The notes beneath the pieces are model-generated. The model saw nothing but the letters and a program-made list of their open reading frames with translations, did not search any database and was not told the DNA's origin. A stretch of DNA of 64,000 nucleotides from JBEKTW01 sp963727845. Its GTDB lineage: Bacteria; Bacteroidota; Ignavibacteria; UBA10030; SZUA-254. The position numbers and the translations under genes are program-made. The stretch spans positions 1,227,878 to 1,291,877 of the forward strand of contig CAVSHI010000003.1 of NCBI GenBank assembly GCA_963727845.1. The letters are read 5' to 3'. Positions 61,601 to 64,000 of the stretch are shown here, piece after piece (positions within the stretch are counted from its first letter, which is position 1; every line of letters begins with the position of its first letter).

Positions 61601-62408
61601 CGAGGCGGCGCATTCAGGACTGTACTCGCTGAAGTTCAATCTGCCCTTTAACCGGGCTCCCCATGATGGATGGGTTGGTACGCAACGGTACCCGATCAAC
61701 GGAGGAGCGACGGCATCGGCAGCAGCTAAAGGCGCGCGCGATATTACGGCGTTAAACGGCGTCAAAGCCGGCGATGTATTGCGGATAGCGATGTGGATAA
61801 AGGCGAGCAATCTGGTGCCGGATTCCGCGGCATTATGGGCCGGAACATGGGCGGTTGGTGTCACGCCGATATTCCACAGCGGATATTTACCGAACTCTCC
61901 GTACGATGAGATCGGCGCGCAGGATTACGCGTTCGTGTTTCCGAACGTGACCTCGTTCGACTGGACACAGTACTACGTGGATGTCACGGTTCCCAATAAC
62001 ACGTCCATCACGGCGCTGTCGGTTCGACCACATGTCTATGGCCGTTTCACCGGTACGGTCTATTACGATGATATCACGGTTCAAGTCATCGGAACGACTA
62101 CCGGTGTGAAGAATGCGGATGGGTTGCCGAAGACGTTCGAACTCATGAACAACTATCCGAACCCGTTCAACCCGACAACGGTTATCGAGTATGCCGTTCC
62201 GCGAGCCGGAGCGATCACGTTGACGGTGTATAATATGCTGGGTCAGCAGGTAAGAATGCTGGTTCAGGGCAACGTCGGTGCCGGTTATCACTCAGCGACG
62301 TGGGATGCCAAGGACGACAACGGTATGACCGTACAATCAGGCGTATATTTCTACCGCCTGCTGACCGGTTCCACCGCAATCGTGAAGAAGATGTTGCTGA
62401 TTAAGTGA
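58647..62408 (+). CDS. T9SS-sorted protein made of three near-identical carbohydrate-binding-like units
   Basis: The 1253-residue exported protein has a signal peptide (to about VLAQD). Three units start at IGGFEGTLPSYWTM (residues 31, 396 and 776). Each holds two jelly-roll-like halves, GHSLEISKPA...VWADDFVFYGRAG and GLYSLKF(D/N)LPF...TVYYDDITV, resembling family 4/9-type carbohydrate-binding modules. The tail is a T9SS domain (NNYPNPFNPTTVIEY, VYNMLGQQV, GVYFYRLL, ending KKMLLIK). Unit 1 lacks a 15-codon insertion present in units 2 and 3. AAGGAAG precedes the ATG. Position after LacI/GH130 suggests polysaccharide binding at the cell surface. Confidence 0.88.
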   Translation: MKRIGLLLVLLLLTCWCWSGVLAQDMNINTIGGFEGTLPSYWTMGNTPSGATLTWATDQYRSLGHSLEISKPAATSDSASWISTNMCDIWSPYNNKNVDILVGAYVKTQGVNTNPTTDDQRWWVSYSFWDTNGVFMGETKLPIDQSVGTSSGWVADTNAIGQTVLIHDSYTTIVKFVAGKNATGTVWADDFVFYGRAGAWAGQDWNTGVGVPTGWNYWLPPIGGNDGQLSNGFENTVITSEAAHSGLYSLKFDLPFNRAPHDGWVGTQRYPINTLAGSVKAGDVLRIAMWIKASNLVPDSAALWAGTWAVGVTPIFHSGYLPNSPYDEIGAHDYAFVFPNVTSFDWTQYYVDVTVPNNTSITALSVRPHVYGRFTGTVYYDDITVEKLEVPQLNAIGGFEGTLPSYWTMGGTPSGATLTWATDQYRSLGHSLEISKPAATSDSASWISTNMCDIWSPYNNKNVDILVGAYVKTQGVNTNPTTDDQRWWVSYSFWDTNGVFMGETKLPIDQSVGTSSGWVADTNAIGQTVLIHDSYTTIVKFVAGKNATGTVWADDFVFYGRAGAWAGQDWNTGVGVPTGWNYWLPPIGGNDGQLSNGFENTVITSEAAHSGLYSLKFNLPFNRAPHDGWVGTQRYPINGGATASAAAKGARDITALNGVKAGDVLRIAMWIKASNLVPDSAALWAGTWAVGVTPIFHSGYLPNSPYDEIGAHDYAFVFPNVTSFDWTQYYVDVTVPNNTSITALSVRPHVYGRFTGTVYYDDITVEKLEVPQLNAIGGFEGTLPSYWTMGGTPSGATLTWATDQYRSLGHSLEISKPAATSDSASWISTNMCDIWSPYNNKNVDILVGAYVKTQGVNTNPTTDDQRWWVSYSFWDTNGVFMGETKLPIDQSVGTSSGWVADTNAIGQTVLIHDSYTTIVKFVAGKNATGTVWADDFVFYGRAGAWAGQDWNTGVGVPTGWNYWLPPIGGNDGQLSNGFENTVITSEAAHSGLYSLKFNLPFNRAPHDGWVGTQRYPINGGATASAAAKGARDITALNGVKAGDVLRIAMWIKASNLVPDSAALWAGTWAVGVTPIFHSGYLPNSPYDEIGAQDYAFVFPNVTSFDWTQYYVDVTVPNNTSITALSVRPHVYGRFTGTVYYDDITVQVIGTTTGVKNADGLPKTFELMNNYPNPFNPTTVIEYAVPRAGAITLTVYNMLGQQVRMLVQGNVGAGYHSATWDAKDDNGMTVQSGVYFYRLLTGSTAIVKKMLLIK
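58737..59831 (+). repeat. Long tandem repeat, unit 1 (1095 bp)
   Basis: First of three coding repeats in the 58647 gene. It matches units 2 and 3 almost base for base except for a 45-bp shorter stretch near 59466-59480 and a few substitutions (for example GGTAAT against GGTGGT near its start). Confidence 0.95.
59832..60971 (+). repeat. Long tandem repeat, unit 2 (1140 bp)
   Basis: Second unit, carrying a GGATASAAAKGARDITALN segment (around 60561-60618) that is absent from unit 1. By eye it differs from unit 3 at only a handful of bases. Confidence 0.95.
60972..62087 (+). repeat. Long tandem repeat, unit 3
   Basis: Third unit. Differences from unit 2 seen by eye include ACAATT/ACGATT (61396), CACGAT/CAGGAT (61921), CGGCC/CGACC (62027) and CGC/CGT (62045). 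Similarity ends at about 62070-62087, where the linker to the T9SS domain begins. Confidence 0.92.
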
Positions 62409-62423
62409 TGCTGTAGAAACACT

Positions 62424-62456
62424 AAGGGGGTACGGGTACGTACCCCCTTTATTTTT
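62424..62456 (+). terminator. Rho-independent terminator after the repeat protein
   Basis: AAGGGGGTAC-GGGTAC-GTACCCCCTT followed by TATTTTTAT, about 15 bp beyond the stop codon. Confidence 0.88.
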
Positions 62457-62661
62457 ATCTCCCAGGCTCGATGCCAGGGCTAACTCAACGTTACACGCCT
62501 CCGGTGTGCTCCAACCCCTTCCCTCGCAGAGGGAAACGGTTGGGGGATGGGTTAGAATGCCGCTCGCATCAGCGAAGGGGATCTCAAATCGCACTGAAGC
62601 ACCATGGAAAATATCTTGTAGAATTCTTCAATTATCGTTATCATTCATCGCAGATAACCTT

Positions 62662-64000
62662 ATGCTCTTGATACGAACTTTGTTGTCCCGAATAGTCTGT
62701 GCACTCACTGCTGTGTGCCTCGCAGGCACAATTGCAATCGCGGGAACGACCGGAAAGATCGCCGGTAAGATCACCGATTCCCAAACGCACGAGCCGCTCA
62801 TCGGCGTGAACATCTTGGTCGTCGGCACAACGTCGGGAGCCATTTCCGATCTCAACGGAAGTTATTTCATCATCAATCTTCCCCCCGGGACCTATCAACT
62901 GAAAGCCTCCGACATCGGTTACACACCGGTCACAGAGACAAACGTGAACGTTTCCGTCGATCAAACGACCAAAATCGATTTTGAGCTTACCCCCCAGGTG
63001 GTACAGATGAACGAGGTGCAGGTGACTGCATCGCGTCCCATAGTCCAGAGGGATCTGACATCAACATCCGCTACGGTAACGAGTGAGAAGCTCGCCACGA
63101 TGCCGGTGGAAGATATCGCAACGGTGATTAACCTCCAGGCCGGAGTTGTGGAGGGGCATTTCCGGGGCGGCAGGAGTGACGAGGTGAAATATCTGGTAGA
63201 CGGTATGCCGGTGAATGACGTGTTTTCCGGAGCCTCGGCCCTCCAGCCGGAAGTCAACACGGTTGAAGAAGTGCAGGTATTGAGCGGCACGTTCAATGCC
63301 GAATACGGTGAAGCCCTTTCGGGAGTTGTTAACCAGGTGACGAAAATCGGCGGCGATCATTACACCGCCCATGTCATGGCACAAGCAGGCTCATACCTCA
63401 CCGGGCGCACCGACCTGTTTCCCGGGACTGATGTTCTCAGCCCCACGGCCAGATGGGCAGCCGGTTTGAGACCGATTCCGGTCGAGCAGCTTCAAGCGGA
63501 CCTGAGCGGTCCCGTTGTTCAAGGAAGCGATCTCTTGAAATTTTTCGTTGCGGGAAAATATTACTATGACGATAGCTACATTTACGGAGACCGCATCTTT
63601 AACACGCACGATTCCTCCCACTATGCCGCAAACGACCCCTCGAAATGGGTGGTCGTTTCATCCGGCAATGGGGATCTCGTCCCGATGAACTACAATCAGC
63701 ATTACTCGCTGCAGGGCAAGCTCTCCATCAATGCGGGGAACGGAAAGAACCTCACGCTGCAAGCGCTGTATGAAGATCAAACCTCGCGGTCCTACGATCA
63801 CGCGTTCCGGCTTGACCCCGACGGCGACTACACCATGTGGCAAAAAAGTTTCCTCGGAAGCGTTAATTACAACCATGTCATCAGCGCAGGGGCGTTTTTC
63901 GAAGTGAACGCGTCGATATTCGAATCCGATTTCACGCAAGGAGTTTTTCAAGATCCTGTTGACGCGAACGGCAACATTCAGGTTAACAGCGGCTACGCCG
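62662..64000 (+). CDS. TonB-dependent receptor with regulatory-like N-terminus (3' end beyond the window)
   Basis: The frame is open from the ATG at 62662 to the window edge (446 codons). A signal peptide (LLSRIVCALTAVCLAGTIAIA) leads into a CarboxypepD_reg-like domain (GKIAGKITDSQTHEPLIGVN..., SDLNGSYFIINLPPGTYQL). A TonB plug follows (VQVTASRPIVQRDLTSTSA, LQAGVVEGHFRGGRSDEVKY, VDGMPVND, EVQVLSGTFNAEYGEALSG). Barrel strands follow. The RGGRSDEV and EYGEALSGVVN pattern is close to SusC-like/OmpA-related receptors in this group. It follows the CBM-like T9SS protein and may take up the same oligosaccharides, but it has no adjacent SusD gene in view. Confidence 0.93.
   Translation, partial: MLLIRTLLSRIVCALTAVCLAGTIAIAGTTGKIAGKITDSQTHEPLIGVNILVVGTTSGAISDLNGSYFIINLPPGTYQLKASDIGYTPVTETNVNVSVDQTTKIDFELTPQVVQMNEVQVTASRPIVQRDLTSTSATVTSEKLATMPVEDIATVINLQAGVVEGHFRGGRSDEVKYLVDGMPVNDVFSGASALQPEVNTVEEVQVLSGTFNAEYGEALSGVVNQVTKIGGDHYTAHVMAQAGSYLTGRTDLFPGTDVLSPTARWAAGLRPIPVEQLQADLSGPVVQGSDLLKFFVAGKYYYDDSYIYGDRIFNTHDSSHYAANDPSKWVVVSSGNGDLVPMNYNQHYSLQGKLSINAGNGKNLTLQALYEDQTSRSYDHAFRLDPDGDYTMWQKSFLGSVNYNHVISAGAFFEVNASIFESDFTQGVFQDPVDANGNIQVNSGYA

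Overview
The window looks like a chromosomal stretch from an uncultured member of the Bacteroidota/Chlorobiota/Ignavibacteria assemblage. Two large secreted proteins end in type IX secretion (T9SS) sorting domains of the NPFNP...G.Y.YR...K.L.K type. There are five TonB-dependent receptors, four of them with an N-terminal carboxypeptidase-regulatory-like domain, plus FISUMP, GH130 and zf-HC2 anti-sigma proteins. Recognisable promoters, however, follow a TTGA(C/T)N - 17 nt - TAnnnT pattern rather than the Bacteroidetes TAnnTTTG type. GC content is about 50%. No genus can be named from the sequence alone.

Layout. 1-6.9 kb is a metal-homeostasis/TonB block: TonB C-terminus, CDF-like cation transporter, heavy-metal P-type ATPase, TonB receptor and a small His/Cys protein upstream of the receptor. 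7-9.5 kb holds a secreted regulatory-like-domain protein, a decayed toxin with an intact antitoxin, and a complete ParE/Phd-type toxin-antitoxin pair. 9.5-15.9 kb has an intergenic repeat, a secreted HEIGH metalloprotein, gamma-glutamyltransferase, a REP-associated transposase carrying a palindrome inside its coding sequence, and several membrane/surface proteins. 16-25.2 kb has a TonB receptor, tRNA-Arg(TCG), a GT-C-like glycosyltransferase, an SPFH protein, a response regulator next to a PilB-like protein without the Walker A lysine, and a protein with a duplicated domain.

25.3-35.5 kb contains two paralogous units, each with a promoter, a tiny D/E/H-rich anchored protein and a TonB receptor. 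They are separated by an ECF sigma/anti-sigma/lipoprotein operon, an AlaX-like editing protein and a cupin. 35.8-45.3 kb has a MacA/MacB-type efflux operon, a second copy of the duplicated-domain family, an ABC transmembrane domain without ATPase, an M13 peptidase and a beta-propeller protein. 45.8-51 kb has secreted tail-collar-domain proteins, a YWTD-propeller T9SS cargo and an array of 55-bp hairpin units. 51-58.5 kb has an anti-sigma/FG-GAP fusion, a sigma-like unknown, a TlpA-like thioredoxin, a FISUMP protein, and a GH130 phosphorylase divergent from a LacI regulator with a clear operator. 58.6-64 kb has a 1253-residue protein built of three almost identical 365-380 residue units plus a T9SS tail, then a TonB receptor cut by the window end.

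The most unusual signals are the mini-protein/TonB-receptor pairs, the lysine-less PilB homologue paired with a receiver domain, the toxin reduced to its two ends in front of an intact antitoxin, the near-identical repeats in the T9SS cargo, and the 55-bp hairpin array.
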